From NCBI RefSeq assembly GCF_002001105.1, contig NZ_MUNP01000037.1:39553-103552 (forward strand): DNA of 64,000 bases, in the 5' to 3' direction. Positions 40,469 through 50,500 of this stretch are shown here, in pieces. A program made the position numbers and the translations under genes. The notes below the pieces were generated by a model. It was given only the letters and a program-made list of their open reading frames with translations, had not been told where the DNA came from and made no database searches. The DNA comes from Rhodanobacter sp. C06. GTDB taxonomy: Bacteria; Pseudomonadota; Gammaproteobacteria; Xanthomonadales; Rhodanobacteraceae. Each line of letters opens with the position of its first letter. Position 1 is the first letter of the stretch.

Positions 40469-41086
40469 TCAGGCCATCGGCTGCCACAGCAGCAGGGCGG
40501 CCAGCACCCACATCAGCACTGCCACCAGCACGTCGAACACGCGCCAGGCGGCCAGGCTGCGGAATACCGGCAGCAGCAGCCGCGCGCCATAGCCGAGCGC
40601 CGTGAACCACAGCACGCTGGCGCAGCCGGCGCCCGCGGCGAACGACCAGCGGCCGGTGCCGTCGTAATGCGTGGACAGGCTGCCGAGCAGCACCACGGTA
40701 TCCAGGTACACGTGCGGGTTGAGCAGGGTGAAGCCGAGGCAGGCCAGCACCGTGCGTCCCAGCCCGTCTGTCGCCGCGTCGGCCGGGTGCAGGCCGCTTT
40801 CGCCGCTCCAGGCGCGTCGCGCCGCCAGCAGACCATACGCGGCGAGAAAGGCTGCCCCGACGAAACGCAGCAGCTGCAGCAGCCCGGGCTGCCGCTGCAC
40901 CGCCAGCCCCATGCCGGCCACGCCCAGCGTGATCAGCAGGACGTCGGCCAGCACGCAGACCAGCACCACCGCGCCGACATGCCGGCGCTGCAGCCCTTGC
41001 CGCAGCACGAAGGCGTTCTGCGCGCCGATGGCGACGATCAGGCCGGCGCCGGTACCGAGTCCGGCCAGGTAGGCAGGCAGTTGCAT
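40469..41086 (-). CDS. argO: LysE/ArgO-family arginine exporter
   Basis: A 205-residue inner-membrane protein with about six transmembrane helices. The family motif GLIVAIGAQNAFVLRQGLQR is near the N-terminus, followed by VLADVLLITLGVAGMG and GFTLLNPHVYLDTVVLLGSL, which match LysE/ArgO exporters of basic amino acids. The start at 41086 (MQLPAYLAG) is chosen over 41113. It is divergently transcribed from an ArgP-like regulator across 104 bp, the same pairing that controls argO in E. coli, which supports arginine/lysine export. Confidence 0.9.
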   Translation of the reverse strand: MQLPAYLAGLGTGAGLIVAIGAQNAFVLRQGLQRRHVGAVVLVCVLADVLLITLGVAGMGLAVQRQPGLLQLLRFVGAAFLAAYGLLAARRAWSGESGLHPADAATDGLGRTVLACLGFTLLNPHVYLDTVVLLGSLSTHYDGTGRWSFAAGAGCASVLWFTALGYGARLLLPVFRSLAAWRVFDVLVAVLMWVLAALLLWQPMA

Positions 41087-41190
41087 GGGGAAGCCTCGCA
41101 GAAGGAAGCCCACTTTCGAATGGCCGTCTGCATCAGTAAAACTAAATCTGCTTAACTTGGTTCAGTTCTTCTGCATTGCCGGGAGCGCCC

Positions 41191-42093
41191 GTGAGCCTGC
41201 TCAATCCCCAACTGGCTGCCTTCGCCGCCGTGCTCGACGAAGGCAGCTTCGACGGCGCCGCGCGGCGGCTTTCGCTGACGCCTTCGGCGATCTCGCAGCG
41301 CATCAAGGCGCTGGAGGATCGCCTGGGCCAGGTGCTGGTGCTGCGCCAGTCGCCCAGCCGGGCCACGCCCGCCGGCGAGCGGTTGCTGCGCAGCGTGCAG
41401 CAGATGCGCCTGCTGGAAGCCGAGACCCTGGACGACTTCGCGGTCGACCCCGCACACGCCGCGCCGGCCACGGTGGCCATCGCGGTGAATGCGGATTCGC
41501 TCGCCACCTGGTTCCTGGCCGCACTGGCCGGACTGCACCAGCGCGACGGGCTGCTGTTCGACGTGCGGGTGGAGGACCAGGATCATTCCGCCGGCCTGCT
41601 GCGCGACGGTTCGGTGCTCGGCGCGGTCACTGCCGACGCCCGCCCCGTGCAGGGCTGCAGCGTGAAGAAACTCGGCGTGATGCGCTACCTGCCGATCGCC
41701 GCGCCGGCCTTCGTCGCCCGCCACTTCGCCGACGGCGTGAACGCGGCGGCGCTCGGCACGGCGCCGCTGCTGGTGTTCAACCGCAAGGACGCGCTGCAGT
41801 GGCGCTTCATGCGCAGCATGACCCGCGCCAAGCTAGCTCCGCCCATGCACTACCTGCCCTCCTCCACCGCTTTCGTGGAAGGCGCGGCACAGGGCCTGGG
41901 CTGGGCCATGGCGCCGGAGTCCATGCTGGAACAGCCCTTCGCCCGCGGCGAGCTGCAGCCGATCGCGCCCGGTCGCTGGCTGGACGTGCCGTTGTACTGG
42001 CAGCACTGGGCTATCCGCTCGACCATCCTGGCCAAGCTCACCGATGCTCTGCTGCAGGCCGCGCGGCAGGGCCTGCGCGACGCACGTCCTTGA
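41191..42093 (+). CDS. argP: LysR-type regulator ArgP
   Basis: A 300-residue transcription factor that activates the basic amino acid exporter in response to arginine and is antagonised by lysine in characterised relatives. The HTH is at the N-terminus (LAAFAAVLDEGSFDGAARRL, then TPSAISQRIKALEDRLGQVL, strongly ArgP-like). The effector domain contains NADSLATWFLAAL, also typical. The start is GTG at 41191, with GGGAG 6 nt upstream. It is divergent from argO, so the short intergenic region is its likely target. Confidence 0.92.
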   Translation: MSLLNPQLAAFAAVLDEGSFDGAARRLSLTPSAISQRIKALEDRLGQVLVLRQSPSRATPAGERLLRSVQQMRLLEAETLDDFAVDPAHAAPATVAIAVNADSLATWFLAALAGLHQRDGLLFDVRVEDQDHSAGLLRDGSVLGAVTADARPVQGCSVKKLGVMRYLPIAAPAFVARHFADGVNAAALGTAPLLVFNRKDALQWRFMRSMTRAKLAPPMHYLPSSTAFVEGAAQGLGWAMAPESMLEQPFARGELQPIAPGRWLDVPLYWQHWAIRSTILAKLTDALLQAARQGLRDARP

Positions 42094-42132
42094 GCCCAGC
42101 CGTGGGCAACCTTTGGTCGGAAACCCGCAAAC

Positions 42133-42162
42133 GGAAAGGGCCGCATCGCTGCGGCCCTTTCC
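42133..42162. terminator. Bidirectional terminator between argP and sucD
   Basis: GGAAAGGGCCGCA pairs perfectly with TGCGGCCCTTTCC over a 4-nt loop in the 90-bp gap between the two convergent genes. The stem itself supplies short T/A runs on both sides. Confidence 0.85.
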
Positions 42163-42183
42163 ACGTCGGTCGTGTCGACCCGA

Positions 42184-43059
42184 TTACTTCTTCATCAGCT
42201 TCGCGAGCGTCTTGCCGAGGTCGGCCGGCGACTTCACCGTGGTGACGCCTGCCTTCTCCAGCGCGGCGAACTTCGCCGCGGCCGTGCCCTTGCCGCCGGA
42301 GATGATCGCGCCGGCGTGGCCCATGCGCTTGCCGGCCGGGGCCGAGGCACCGGCGATGAACGACACCACCGGCTTCTTGACGTACTCGCCGATGAACTCG
42401 GCGGCGTCTTCCTCGGCGCTGCCGCCGATCTCGCCGACCATGATGATGCCCTCGGTCTGCGGGTCGTCCTGGAACAGCTTCAGGCAGTCGATGAAGTTGA
42501 GACCGTTGATCGGGTCGCCGCCGATGCCGATCACCGTGCTCTGGCCGAGGCCTTCGTTGGTGGTCTGGAACACCGCTTCATAAGTCAGCGTGCCGGAACG
42601 CGAAACCACGCCAACCTTGCCCTTGCTGTGGATGTGGCCGGGCATGATGCCGATCTTGCATTCGCCGGGGGTGATGATGCCGGGGCAGTTCGGCCCGATC
42701 AGCACGATTTCCGGATGCTGCGCCAGCACGTTCTTCACGCGCAGCATGTCCAGCACCGGGATGCCCTCGGTGATCGCCACGATGGTCTTGATGCCGGCGT
42801 CGACCGCCTCAAGGATCGAGTCGGCCGCGAACGGCGGCGGCACGAAGATCACCGACGCGTCGGCACCGGTTTCGGCGACGGCTTCGTCCATCGAGTTGAA
42901 CACCGGCAGGCCGATGTGCTCGCTGCCGCCCTTGCCGGGGGTGACGCCGCCCACGACCTTGGTGCCGTAGTCGAGGCACTGCTGTGCATGGAAGGTGCCC
43001 TGCTGACCGGTGAAACCCTGCACCAGCACCTTGGTGTTCTTGTTGACGAGAACGCTCAT
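42184..43059 (-). CDS. sucD: Succinyl-CoA synthetase alpha subunit
   Basis: A 291-residue TCA-cycle subunit that binds CoA and carries the phosphohistidine. The CoA-binding fold starts [20 protein letters not shown]. The active-site histidine lies in [37 protein letters not shown] is also characteristic. It is downstream of sucC but 90 bp away, a gap filled by a long perfect palindrome. A Shine-Dalgarno CAGGA precedes the ATG. Confidence 0.97.
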   Translation of the reverse strand: MSVLVNKNTKVLVQGFTGQQGTFHAQQCLDYGTKVVGGVTPGKGGSEHIGLPVFNSMDEAVAETGADASVIFVPPPFAADSILEAVDAGIKTIVAITEGIPVLDMLRVKNVLAQHPEIVLIGPNCPGIITPGECKIGIMPGHIHSKGKVGVVSRSGTLTYEAVFQTTNEGLGQSTVIGIGGDPINGLNFIDCLKLFQDDPQTEGIIMVGEIGGSAEEDAAEFIGEYVKKPVVSFIAGASAPAGKRMGHAGAIISGGKGTAAAKFAALEKAGVTTVKSPADLGKTLAKLMKK

Positions 43060-43084
43060 TGGAATGTCCTGTGTTCGTATCCCT

Positions 43085-43142
43085 GTAGGAGCGCACCCTG
43101 TGCGCGATCGGAGTCGCGATCGCGCACAGGGTGCGCTCCTAC
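43085..43142. repeat. Long REP-like palindrome inside the sucC-sucD gap
   Basis: Two perfect 26-bp arms (43085-43110 and 43117-43142, each with the core GAGCGCACCCTGTGCGCGAT or its complement) flank a 6-nt centre. The arm itself contains the smaller dyad GCGCACnnnGTGCGC. It looks like the GTAGGAGCG-type extragenic palindromes dispersed in Pseudomonas and xanthomonad genomes. It begins 7 bp after the sucC stop codon. Confidence 0.85.
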
Positions 43143-43149
43143 GGGAAAA

Positions 43150-44310
43150 TTATTTGGCGGCGGCCACGGCCTTCTGGGCCGCGTCGTTGAGATCGTCGGC
43201 CGGCGTGATCGCCAGGCCGGAGTTGGCCAGCAGCGCACGGCCCTGCTCCACGTTGGTGCCCTGCAGGCGCACCACCACCGGAATCTTCAGGCCCACTTCC
43301 TTCACCGCGGCGATGATGCCCTCGGCAATCATGTCGCAGCGGACGATGCCGCCGAAGATGTTGACCAGGATGCAGCGCACCTTGTCCGACGAGGTGATCA
43401 GCTTGAACGCCTCGGTAACGCGCTCCTTGGTGGCGCCGCCGCCCACGTCGAGGAAGTTGGCCGGCTCGCCGCCCGCCAGCTTGATCACGTCCATGGTGGC
43501 CATGGCCAGGCCCGCGCCATTGACCATGCAGCCGATGTTGCCGTCCATGGTCACGTAGTTGAGGTTGCTCTGCTGCGCGGCAGCCTCGGCGGCGTCTTCC
43601 TGGGTGAGGTCGCGCATGGCGGCGAGGTCGGCGTGGCGGAACTCGGCGTTGTCGTCGGAGTTCACCTTGCCGTCTAGCGCGGCGAGGTTGCCGTCGGCGA
43701 GGATGGCGAGCGGGTTCAGCTCGACCAGCGAGAGGTCCTTCTCGTTGAACAGCTTGTACAGGCCCAGCATGATCTTGGTGAGCTGGTTGACCTGCTTCGG
43801 GTCCAGGTCCATCGCGAAGCCGAGGTTGCGGCACTGGTACGGCTGCAGGCCTTCCACGAAGTCCACCACGATGGTGTGGATGTCCTCGGGGGTGTCCTTG
43901 GCCACCTGCTCGATGTCCACGCCGCCGTGCTTGGAGGCGATGAAGGAGACGGACTTGGAGTCGCGGTCGACCAGGATCGACAGGTACAGCTCCTTGGCGA
44001 TGTCGGTGGCGTCGGTGACCAGCACCAGGTTCACCGGCAGCGCGCGGCCGGCGGACTGGTAGGTCTCCATCCTGGTGCCCAGCATGCCCTTGGCGGCGGC
44101 GCGCACGTCGTCCAGGCTGCGGCAGAACTTGACGCCACCGGCCTTGCCGCGGCCGCCGGCGTGGATCTGCGCCTTGACCATCCATTGGGAACCGCCCAGC
44201 GCCTTGGCGGCGTCGACGGCGGCATCGGGGGAGTTGGCGACCTTGCCCGGCGGTACGGTGATGCCGTACTGCGCGAACAGTTCTTTGGCCTGGTATTCGT
44301 GGAAATTCAT
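43150..44310 (-). CDS. sucC: Succinyl-CoA synthetase beta subunit
   Basis: A 386-residue ATP-grasp subunit that binds nucleotide and succinate. The N-terminus [20 protein letters not shown] is the canonical start. The nucleotide region [17 protein letters not shown], the metal-binding [10 protein letters not shown] and the succinate-site [12 protein letters not shown] are all intact. The open frame continues upstream of 44310, but that extension is low-complexity. The next gene is the divergent PilS-type kinase, an arrangement also seen in xanthomonads. Confidence 0.97.
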   Translation of the reverse strand: MNFHEYQAKELFAQYGITVPPGKVANSPDAAVDAAKALGGSQWMVKAQIHAGGRGKAGGVKFCRSLDDVRAAAKGMLGTRMETYQSAGRALPVNLVLVTDATDIAKELYLSILVDRDSKSVSFIASKHGGVDIEQVAKDTPEDIHTIVVDFVEGLQPYQCRNLGFAMDLDPKQVNQLTKIMLGLYKLFNEKDLSLVELNPLAILADGNLAALDGKVNSDDNAEFRHADLAAMRDLTQEDAAEAAAQQSNLNYVTMDGNIGCMVNGAGLAMATMDVIKLAGGEPANFLDVGGGATKERVTEAFKLITSSDKVRCILVNIFGGIVRCDMIAEGIIAAVKEVGLKIPVVVRLQGTNVEQGRALLANSGLAITPADDLNDAAQKAVAAAK

Positions 44311-44679
44311 TCGATAGCCTCGAGCGAACGGGGAAAACGGCCTCGCGCGGAAGGGACGCGGCGCGGGCTTGCGGGGGTCGGACGGCGTTGTGGCCTGCCG
44401 GCGGGCGATGCGCGCGGCGATATCCCGACGAGGCGGGAACCGCGCGAAACGGCCGCCCATTTTCGCGGAAGCGGCCCCCGATGGAAAGGGGCGGTCCCGG
44501 AATCGGCCCCGGGCGAGGCCTGCCGCCGGAGCGCGGACGGCCGTGTCGGCCCGGCCATCGGCTGCCCTGGCGGCGCCACCGGGCGGGACTGTCCGGTCGC
44601 CGAAACCGTCCGGATGGCTCGAAGTTTCCACGGGGGGAGCCCCTATACTCCGCCAGACCGCCCGGGAGCGTCGTACACC
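44311..44679. other. 369-bp divergent intergenic region, sucC / pilS
   Basis: No gene is supported here. The region must hold the sucC promoter (minus) and the pilS promoter (plus). TATACT at 44644-44649, 31 bp before the pilS GTG, is a good -10 candidate, but the sequence 17 bp upstream (GAAGTT) is a poor -35. GGGAG before the GTG is a plausible ribosome binding site. Apparent open frames across this stretch are GC-rich artefacts. Confidence 0.5.
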
Positions 44680-46320
44680 GTGTCCAGCAACGTCCTGCCG
44701 CAGCTCAACGCCCAGCGCCCCGTTCCGGCGGCGATCCGCCACGAGATGCTGTTCCTGAACGCCTTCCGGGTGATCCAGGCGCTGGTCTACATCGGCCTGG
44801 CCTTCGCGCCGATGCAGATCGGCGGCGTGCCGGTGAACTCGCCGCAACTCGCCCTGCTGGTCACCCTGCCCTACCTGCTGTTTGCCATCCCGGCGCTGGC
44901 GCTGACCGGGCGCTGCGTGCCCTACGCCAAGGTGGTCGTGTCGATCTGGCTGGTGGTGGACATCACCGCCGCGGTGCTGGCGCTCAGCGCGATCGACTAC
45001 GCGCGTATCGGCATCGCGATGATGCTGGCGGTGAACCTGGGCGTGGGCGCGCTGATCCTGTCGCTGCGGCTTTCCAGCTTCTTTGCCGCACTGGCCACGC
45101 TGGGCCTGCTCGCCCACGCGTTGCTGGCCCAGCCCGGCAGCAATACCGGCGACCGCAACCTGCTGGAGTCGGCGCTGTTCGGCCTGGCCTATTTCGCGAT
45201 CACCACGTTGTGCCACGTGCTGGGGCGACAGTTGCGCGCCAGCGAGGCGCTGGCCGAGCAGCGCAGCACCGACCTGGCCAACCTGTCGCAGGTCAACGAG
45301 CTGATCATCCGCCGCATGAAGACCGGCGTGCTGCTGGTGGACGACGCCAACCGCATCCACCAGATCAACGAGTCGGCGTGGATGCTGCTGGGCAACCCCA
45401 GCGCGGACCAGCGCGACCTGGGCCGGCTGGCGCCCGAGCTGTCGCGCCGGCTGTACCACTGGATGACCTCCGGCAAGCTGGACGAGACCGCCACCCAGCT
45501 CGCCGACGGCGTGCCCGAGGTGGTGCCGCGCTTCTCCCGCCTCGCGCCGAACGACGACTCGCTGGTTCTGATCTTCCTCGACGACACCTCGCTGGTCTCG
45601 CGCCGCGCCGAGGAGCTCACGCTCAGCTCGCTGGGCCGTCTGTCCGCCTCGATCGCGCACGAGATCAGGAACCCGCTGGCGGCGATCCGCTATTCGGCGC
45701 AGTTGCTGGCCGAGTCGGAAAAGATGGACAGCTCCGACCAGCGCATGGTGGAGATCATCAACAACCACTGCGTGCGGCTCAACGAGATCATCGAGAACAT
45801 CCTGCAGCTGTCGCGGCGCGAACGCTCGCGGCCGGAAACCCTGGACCTGGGCCGCTGGGCGCAGGGCTTCGTGGACGAATACAAACAGGGCAACGACATC
45901 GGCAACGACACCTTGCGGGTGGTCGTGGGCGGCGCCGTCGCGGTGGCCGCGATGGCCGACCCGCAGCAGCTGCAGCAGGTGATGTGGAACCTGGTGCAGA
46001 ACGCGTTGCGCTACGGCCGCCTGCCCGGCGAGCCGGCGCGGGTGATGGTGATCGTGCGCAACGGCGAGCACGGCGAGCCGATCCTGGAAGTGACCGACCG
46101 CGGCCCCGGCATCGCGCCCAAGGTGGCCGCGCAGATCTTCGAGCCGTTCTACACCACCCACGAATACGGCACCGGCCTCGGCCTGTACCTGGCACGGCAG
46201 ATGGCCGAGGCCAACCAGGCCTCGCTGGAATACGTGCGCGTGGCGGGCGGCGGCAGCTGCTTCCGCCTGCTGCTGACGCCACCGCAGATGAATCGCGCGG
46301 CCGCTGAAGCCACGGGCTGA
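44680..46320 (+). CDS. pilS: PilS-type sensor histidine kinase
   Basis: A 546-residue inner-membrane kinase that, in type IV pilus systems, phosphorylates PilR to control pilin transcription. About six N-terminal transmembrane helices (residues ~25-190) precede a PAS-like segment ([22 protein letters not shown]). A HisKA domain with the phosphorylated His in [20 protein letters not shown] follows, then a HATPase domain with [26 protein letters not shown] and [15 protein letters not shown]. The start is GTG at 44680. The stop is only 6 bp from the end of the convergent LacI gene. Its expected partner pilR lies 15.3 kb away. Confidence 0.88.
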   Translation: MSSNVLPQLNAQRPVPAAIRHEMLFLNAFRVIQALVYIGLAFAPMQIGGVPVNSPQLALLVTLPYLLFAIPALALTGRCVPYAKVVVSIWLVVDITAAVLALSAIDYARIGIAMMLAVNLGVGALILSLRLSSFFAALATLGLLAHALLAQPGSNTGDRNLLESALFGLAYFAITTLCHVLGRQLRASEALAEQRSTDLANLSQVNELIIRRMKTGVLLVDDANRIHQINESAWMLLGNPSADQRDLGRLAPELSRRLYHWMTSGKLDETATQLADGVPEVVPRFSRLAPNDDSLVLIFLDDTSLVSRRAEELTLSSLGRLSASIAHEIRNPLAAIRYSAQLLAESEKMDSSDQRMVEIINNHCVRLNEIIENILQLSRRERSRPETLDLGRWAQGFVDEYKQGNDIGNDTLRVVVGGAVAVAAMADPQQLQQVMWNLVQNALRYGRLPGEPARVMVIVRNGEHGEPILEVTDRGPGIAPKVAAQIFEPFYTTHEYGTGLGLYLARQMAEANQASLEYVRVAGGGSCFRLLLTPPQMNRAAAEATG

Positions 46321-46326
46321 GCAGCC

Positions 46327-47337
46327 TCAGGTCGCGCGCACGACCAGGCTGGTCGGCAACATCTGCGAGGCCACCGGCTGGCCGTCGATCAGCGCCAGCA
46401 CCTTGCGCGCCAGCAGTACGCCGCCTTCCTGCCAGTTCTGCCGCACGGTCGACAGCGGTGGCAGGAAGCTGGCACCGTGCGGGGTGTCGTCGTAGCCCAC
46501 TACCGAGACGTCGTTCGGCACCGACAGCCCCTGCTCCACCAGCGCGCGGATCGCGCCCATCGCCAGCAGGTCGCTGCAGGCGAAGATCGAATCGAAATGC
46601 ACCTTGCGGGCAGCCAGCGAGCGCACCGCGTCGACGCCCGATTCCAGCGTCCAGTCCACCCGCTGCAGCAGCAGCGGCTTGATGCCGTGGCCGGCCAGTT
46701 CGTCGACGAAGCCGTGCAGGCGCTGGGCCATTTCCGGATGGTCGGAGTTGCCGATGAACACCGGGTGGCGCCGCCCGATCGAGAGGAAGCGCTCGGCCAC
46801 GCTGATCCCGCTGTGGCGGTTGTCGCTGCCGACCACGATGTGGTTGTCCTGCGCCGACTCGGCGCCCCACACCACCATCGGCAGGCCCAGGCGGTCGTAC
46901 AGCTTCACCGCGTCCTGGTGCACGCCCTGGCCCAGCAGGATCAGGCCGTCGGCGGCCTGCACCGCGGCGTTCGCCGCGTCGTGGCGGGTGGTCAGCAGCA
47001 CGCTGTAGCCGGCCGAGGTCAACTCCTGCGAGATGCCGCCCAGCAGGGACAGCGGGTACGGGTCCCACATCGTGCGGCCGGCCGAGGGTTTCATCTCCAC
47101 GATCACCGCCACCGTGTGGCTGCGCCGCAGGCGCAGGTTGCGCGCGCTGACGTTGAGCTTGTAGCCGTGCTTGCGCGCCAGCGCCTGGATGCGCTCGCGG
47201 GTTTCCGGGGTCACCAGCGGGCTCTCGGCCAGCGCCCGCGACACGGTGATCTTGGACACCCCGGCCAGCTTCGCCAGGTCCGCCATGGTCAGGCCGGACT
47301 GCGCCGCGGCGGGCGATTTCTTCTTGGCGGAACTCAC
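46327..47337 (-). CDS. LacI-family transcriptional regulator of the sugar locus
   Basis: A 336-residue repressor-type regulator. The LacI HTH and hinge is TMADLAKLAGVSKITVSRAL, continuing through TPETRERIQALARKHGYKLN to NVSARNLRLRRS. A periplasmic-binding-protein-like effector domain follows (ADGLILLGQGVHQD, SIFACSDLLAMGAIRALVEQ, VVGYDDTPHG). The GTG at 47337 has GGAGG 7 nt upstream and is preferred over more distal starts. It is divergent from the GH65 fusion gene, and two LacI-like operators lie in between, so it most likely represses that operon until a sugar inducer binds. The effector is unknown. Confidence 0.92.
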   Translation of the reverse strand: MSSAKKKSPAAAQSGLTMADLAKLAGVSKITVSRALAESPLVTPETRERIQALARKHGYKLNVSARNLRLRRSHTVAVIVEMKPSAGRTMWDPYPLSLLGGISQELTSAGYSVLLTTRHDAANAAVQAADGLILLGQGVHQDAVKLYDRLGLPMVVWGAESAQDNHIVVGSDNRHSGISVAERFLSIGRRHPVFIGNSDHPEMAQRLHGFVDELAGHGIKPLLLQRVDWTLESGVDAVRSLAARKVHFDSIFACSDLLAMGAIRALVEQGLSVPNDVSVVGYDDTPHGASFLPPLSTVRQNWQEGGVLLARKVLALIDGQPVASQMLPTSLVVRAT

Positions 47338-47469
47338 GGGCGGCCCTCCGGGCGTGATGCGGGCGGCGCGGAGCCTGCCCTGGCGCGCTAGTGTCACCCG
47401 CGACGGCGGCCCCGTCCAATGCTCCGGCGGAGCACCGGCAAGCCGCGCCACAGCGGCTCCACAATGAAA

Positions 47470-47497
47470 TGTTATCGATATCTTGATATCGATATCA
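47470..47497. promoter_or_regulatory. Two abutting 14-bp LacI-type operators
   Basis: TGTTATCGATATCT (47470-47483) is followed without a gap by TGATATCGATATCA (47484-47497). The second is a perfect palindrome with the central CG typical of LacI-family sites, and the first matches it at 12 of 14 positions. They lie between the divergent LacI gene and the GH65 fusion gene and overlap the -35 of the fusion gene's promoter. Confidence 0.8.
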
Positions 47498-47511
47498 TTC
47501 GCTCGTATGCT
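47483..47511 (+). promoter_or_regulatory. Sigma-70-type promoter of the sugar operon
   Basis: TTGATA (47483-47488), a 17-nt spacer and TATGCT (47506-47511) lie 62 bp before the fusion gene's GTG. The -35 is embedded in the second operator, so binding there should block RNA polymerase. Confidence 0.65.
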
Positions 47512-47573
47512 GCGCCCGAAACCGCGCCGGTGCCTTTGCCGCGCCCGCTGCAGCCACGCGAGGGGAACATCAC

Positions 47574-50500
47574 GTGCAGACTCATGATGCGGCTCCGCCT
47601 GTCCTGTCCGCCGATGCGGGCACGGCGCCGCATGCCGCCCCCGTCGTCGATCCCTGGCAACTCGTGCACCGCGGCCACGACCGCGCCGGTTTTGCCCAGG
47701 ACGAAAGCCTGTTCGCGCTGGCCAACGGCTCGCTGGGCGTGCGCGGCGGACTGGAAGAGGACGACAGCCCCAGCCAGGGCTGCTTCCTCGCCGGGGTGTG
47801 GGAACGCTCGACTATCGCCTACCACGAACGCTTCACCGGCTACGCCCGCGCCACCGATACCCGCGTGCCGGTCGCTGACGCGAGCCGCATCCGGCTGCGG
47901 CTGGGCGATGCATCGATACGGCTGGACGAGGGCGAGTGGCTGGCGCTGGAGCGCCGGCTGGACCTGCGCGCAGGCTGCTACCGCCGGACCCTGCGTTGGC
48001 GCGCACGGGGCGGCGGCACGCTGGAAATCACCGCGGAGCGGCTGGTGGTGCTGGACCGCCCCGGCCTGCTGGCGATCCGCTACCGCGTGCGCTCGCTCGA
48101 TTACCGCGGCCCGATCGCGCTGGAATCGGCCATCGACACCGCCCGCGCGGCGGTCGGCCAAGGCGACGACCCGCGCATCGGTGCGCATCTCCACGGCGGC
48201 CTGCAGCTGCACGACGCGCAGGCCGGCGCCGACCTCGCCTGGGTGGCCCAGCACACCACGCACAGCGACATCCGGCTGGTCTGCGCGCAGACGCATCGCC
48301 TGACCGACCCCGCGCTGAGCTTCCGCAATGCGGCGCGCACCCCGCACGGCGTGGTGCAGAACTTCGTCGGCCAGCTCGCCCCCGGCAGCGAGGTGGTGCT
48401 GGAGAAATTCGCCGCCTGGGCCTGGTCGCAGCCCGAAGCCGCGGCAGCCGTCGATCCCGTCCTGCTGTCCAGTGTCACGGAAACACTGGCTTCGGCCGGC
48501 CACGCAGGTTTCCCCTCCCTGCTGGCCGGCCAGGCGGGACAACTCGATGCGCTGTGGCGCGCCACCGACCTCGCCATCGACGGCGCGCCGGAGGTGGAAC
48601 AGGCGCTGCGCTTCAACCTGTTCCAGTTGTTCCAGTCCGGCAGCCGCGACGACCACGGCAGCGTGGCGGCCAAGGGCCTCACCGGCGAGGGCTACGAGGG
48701 TCACTGCTTCTGGGACGCCGAGGTCTTCATGCTGCCGGTGCTGGCCACCGCCGCGCCGCAATTGGCGCGACACATGCTGGCCTGGCGCCACGCCACGCTG
48801 GACCGCGCCCGCGCCCACGCCCGCGAGCTGAACCACGCTCGCGGCGCGCTGTACCCGTGGCGCACCATCGCCGGCGACGAATGCTCGGCCTACTTCCCCG
48901 GCGGCTCGGCGCAGTACCACATCAATGCCGACATCGCCTGGGCGATCCGGCTGTACGTGGACGCCAGCGGCGACGAGGTTTTCCTGCGCGACATGGGCAC
49001 GGAGATGCTGTGCGAGACCGCGCGCATCTGGCTGCAGGTCGGCCACTTCAACCCGCGCCGTGGCGGTGCGTTCTGCATACCCGAAGTGACCGGACCGGAC
49101 GAATATTCCGCCCTGGTCGACAACAACCACTACACCAACCGCATGGCGCAACGGCATCTGCGCGACGCCGCCGCCACCGTCGCGTGGCTGGCCGCGGAAC
49201 ATCCCGCCGAGCACGCGGCGCTGGCCGCACGCATCGATCTGGCCGCGGACGAAGCCGCCGAGTGGCAACGTGCCGCCGACGCCATGTACCTGCCGGTGGA
49301 CGCGGAGCTGGGCATCTTCCCGCAGGACGACGGCTTCCTCGACAAGCCGCGGCTGACGCCCGCTCAGATGCGCGATCCCGCGCTGCGTCCGCTGCTGCTG
49401 CACTGGCATCCGCTGACCATCTACCGCCATCAGGTGTGCAAGCAGGCCGACACCGTGCTGGCGCTGGTGATGGCCGGTGAGGACGTGGACACCGCCGCCA
49501 AGCGACGCAACCTCGACTACTACGAAGGCGTCACCGTGCACGACTCCACGCTGTCCGCCTCCAGCTTCGCGGTGCTCGCCGCCGAGGTGGGGCGCGACGC
49601 GGAGGCGTACCGGTACTTCCTCGATACCTTGCGGGTGGACCTGGACGACTCGCACGGCAACGCCGGGCACGGCCTGCACATGGCGGCGATGGCCGGCAGC
49701 TGGCTGGCGCTGGGCTGGGGTTTCGGCGGCCTGCGCGTGCACGGTGGCCAGCCTGCGCTGGCGCCGCAGCTGCCCGCCGCTTGGAAGAGCTACCGCTTCG
49801 GCCTGCGCTGGCGCGATGCGCAGCTGCGCATCGAGGCGGATGCCACCGGCGTGCGCTACACCCTGGTCGAAGGCTCGGCGCTGGACTTCCTGCATCGAGG
49901 CCAGCCGCAGCGCCTGCGCAAGGGCGAATCGCTGCAGCTGCCGCACCCGTCCGCGCACCCGTTGAAGGCGGTGATCTTCGACCTCGACGGCGTGCTCGCC
50001 GACACCGCGGTGCTGCATCGCGCGGCGTGGCAGCAGCTGGCCGCCGAGATCGACGCGCCGTTCGACGAGGCGATCGCCGAGCGCATGAAGGGCGTGGACC
50101 GCATGGGCTCGCTGGAGATCCTGCTGGAGCGCGCACCGCGCCGCTACAGCGACGCGGAGAAGGCCGAGCTGGCCGCGCGCAAGAACGCCCGATACGTGGA
50201 ACTGATCGGCACGCTGACCCCGGACAACCTGCTGCCCGGCGCCCGCGTCGCGGTGGAATCGGTGCGCCACGCGGGGCTGAAGACCGCGCTGGCCTCGGCC
50301 AGCCGCAATGCGCCGCAGCTGCTGGACCGGCTGGGCATCGCCGGGCTGTTCGACTGCATCGTCGACGCGAACCGCATCGCGCGCTCCAAGCCAGATCCGG
50401 AGATCTTCCTCGCCGCCGCCGCCGGGCTCGGCCTGGCGCCGACGGACTGCCTCGGCGTGGAAGACGCCGCGGCAGGCATTGCCAGCATTCACGCCGCGGG

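Noticed and set aside
44311..46161. Long upstream extension of the sucC frame
   Set aside because: It runs antisense through the promoter region and pilS. The canonical SucC N-terminus begins at 44310.
47472..50492. Minus-strand frame of 1006 codons opposite the GH65 fusion
   Set aside because: Antisense shadow. The fusion gene on the plus strand has both catalytic motif sets.
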